A stretch of 5,918 bases of DNA, taken from NCBI GenBank assembly GCA_030621105.1, contig JAUXIH010000070.1:1-5918 (forward strand), read 5' to 3'. Below are positions 5,813 to 5,918 of the stretch, piece after piece. The notes under the pieces are model-generated. The model searched no databases. It was not told the origin of the DNA and saw only the letters and a program-made list of their open reading frames with translations. Within the stretch, counting starts at the first letter, position 1. Each line of letters starts with the position of its first letter. This stretch comes from Dehalococcoidia bacterium. GTDB lineage: Bacteria; Chloroflexota; Dehalococcoidia; GIF9; AB-539-J10. A program made the position numbers and the translations under genes.

Positions 5813-5918
5813 ATTGTTTCCTAGTCTCATCGCTACTGCTATGATTTCGTTTACTGGTTTGACTTCCTTAGCTTCTCTACTCTGGCCTTGAGCTACTTTC
5901 TAGGCCATTACTTTGCAA

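Noticed and set aside
5813..5918. Sigma-70 or sigma-54 promoter for the operon
   Set aside because: An AATAAT -10-like hexamer exists but no credible -35 is correctly spaced, and no GG/GC pair of a sigma-54 promoter is present, so no promoter is called.

Overview
The window holds one five-gene operon on the minus strand, about 5.76 kb down to 0.41 kb, followed by a short non-coding flank at low coordinates with a probable decayed transposase. In transcription order the genes are: FAD-binding subunit (5757-4882), [2Fe-2S] subunit (4825-4349) and molybdopterin-binding catalytic subunit (4296-1897) of a xanthine-oxidase-family molybdenum hydroxylase; a GntR/FCD-type regulator (1928-1245); and a nitrilase-superfamily carbon-nitrogen hydrolase (1212-409). 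Gaps between genes are 32-56 nt, and the catalytic-subunit and regulator genes overlap by 32 nt, so co-transcription is very likely.

The three enzyme subunits should form one complex passing electrons Mo -> two [2Fe-2S] -> FAD -> external acceptor while hydroxylating a substrate with water-derived oxygen. All cofactor motifs are intact. The catalytic subunit lacks the CO-dehydrogenase active-site loop. By my alignment it also lacks the Glu and Arg that bind purines in xanthine dehydrogenase, so neither CO nor xanthine is the obvious substrate. An amidase-like nitrilase-fold enzyme and a GntR regulator in the same transcript suggest a small catabolic module: an N-containing compound (or an aldehyde) is oxidised and an amide or carbamoyl C-N bond is then hydrolysed. 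The substrate cannot be read from the sequence.

The organism is a bacterium with strong purine-rich Shine-Dalgarno sites, some GTG and possibly TTG starts, and G+C in the mid-40s by eye. This fits an anaerobic or facultative Firmicutes-like lineage, but the placement is weak. No Mo-cofactor maturation genes (XdhC/CoxF, MobA-like, CoxD/E-like) lie inside the window.

Flanks: 1-408 has no intact gene. Bases 84-285 (+) read like a frameshifted N-terminus of an integrase-type transposase; 286-408 shows only an AT-rich palindrome and no convincing terminator. Bases 5758-5918 are the operon leader, with a clear Shine-Dalgarno site, an AT-rich palindrome and no convincing sigma-70 promoter. The most unusual non-coding structure is at the junction of the first two genes: a perfect 12-bp inverted repeat spanning the stop codon of the FAD-subunit gene, followed by a second small hairpin between a strong Shine-Dalgarno sequence and the next start codon.
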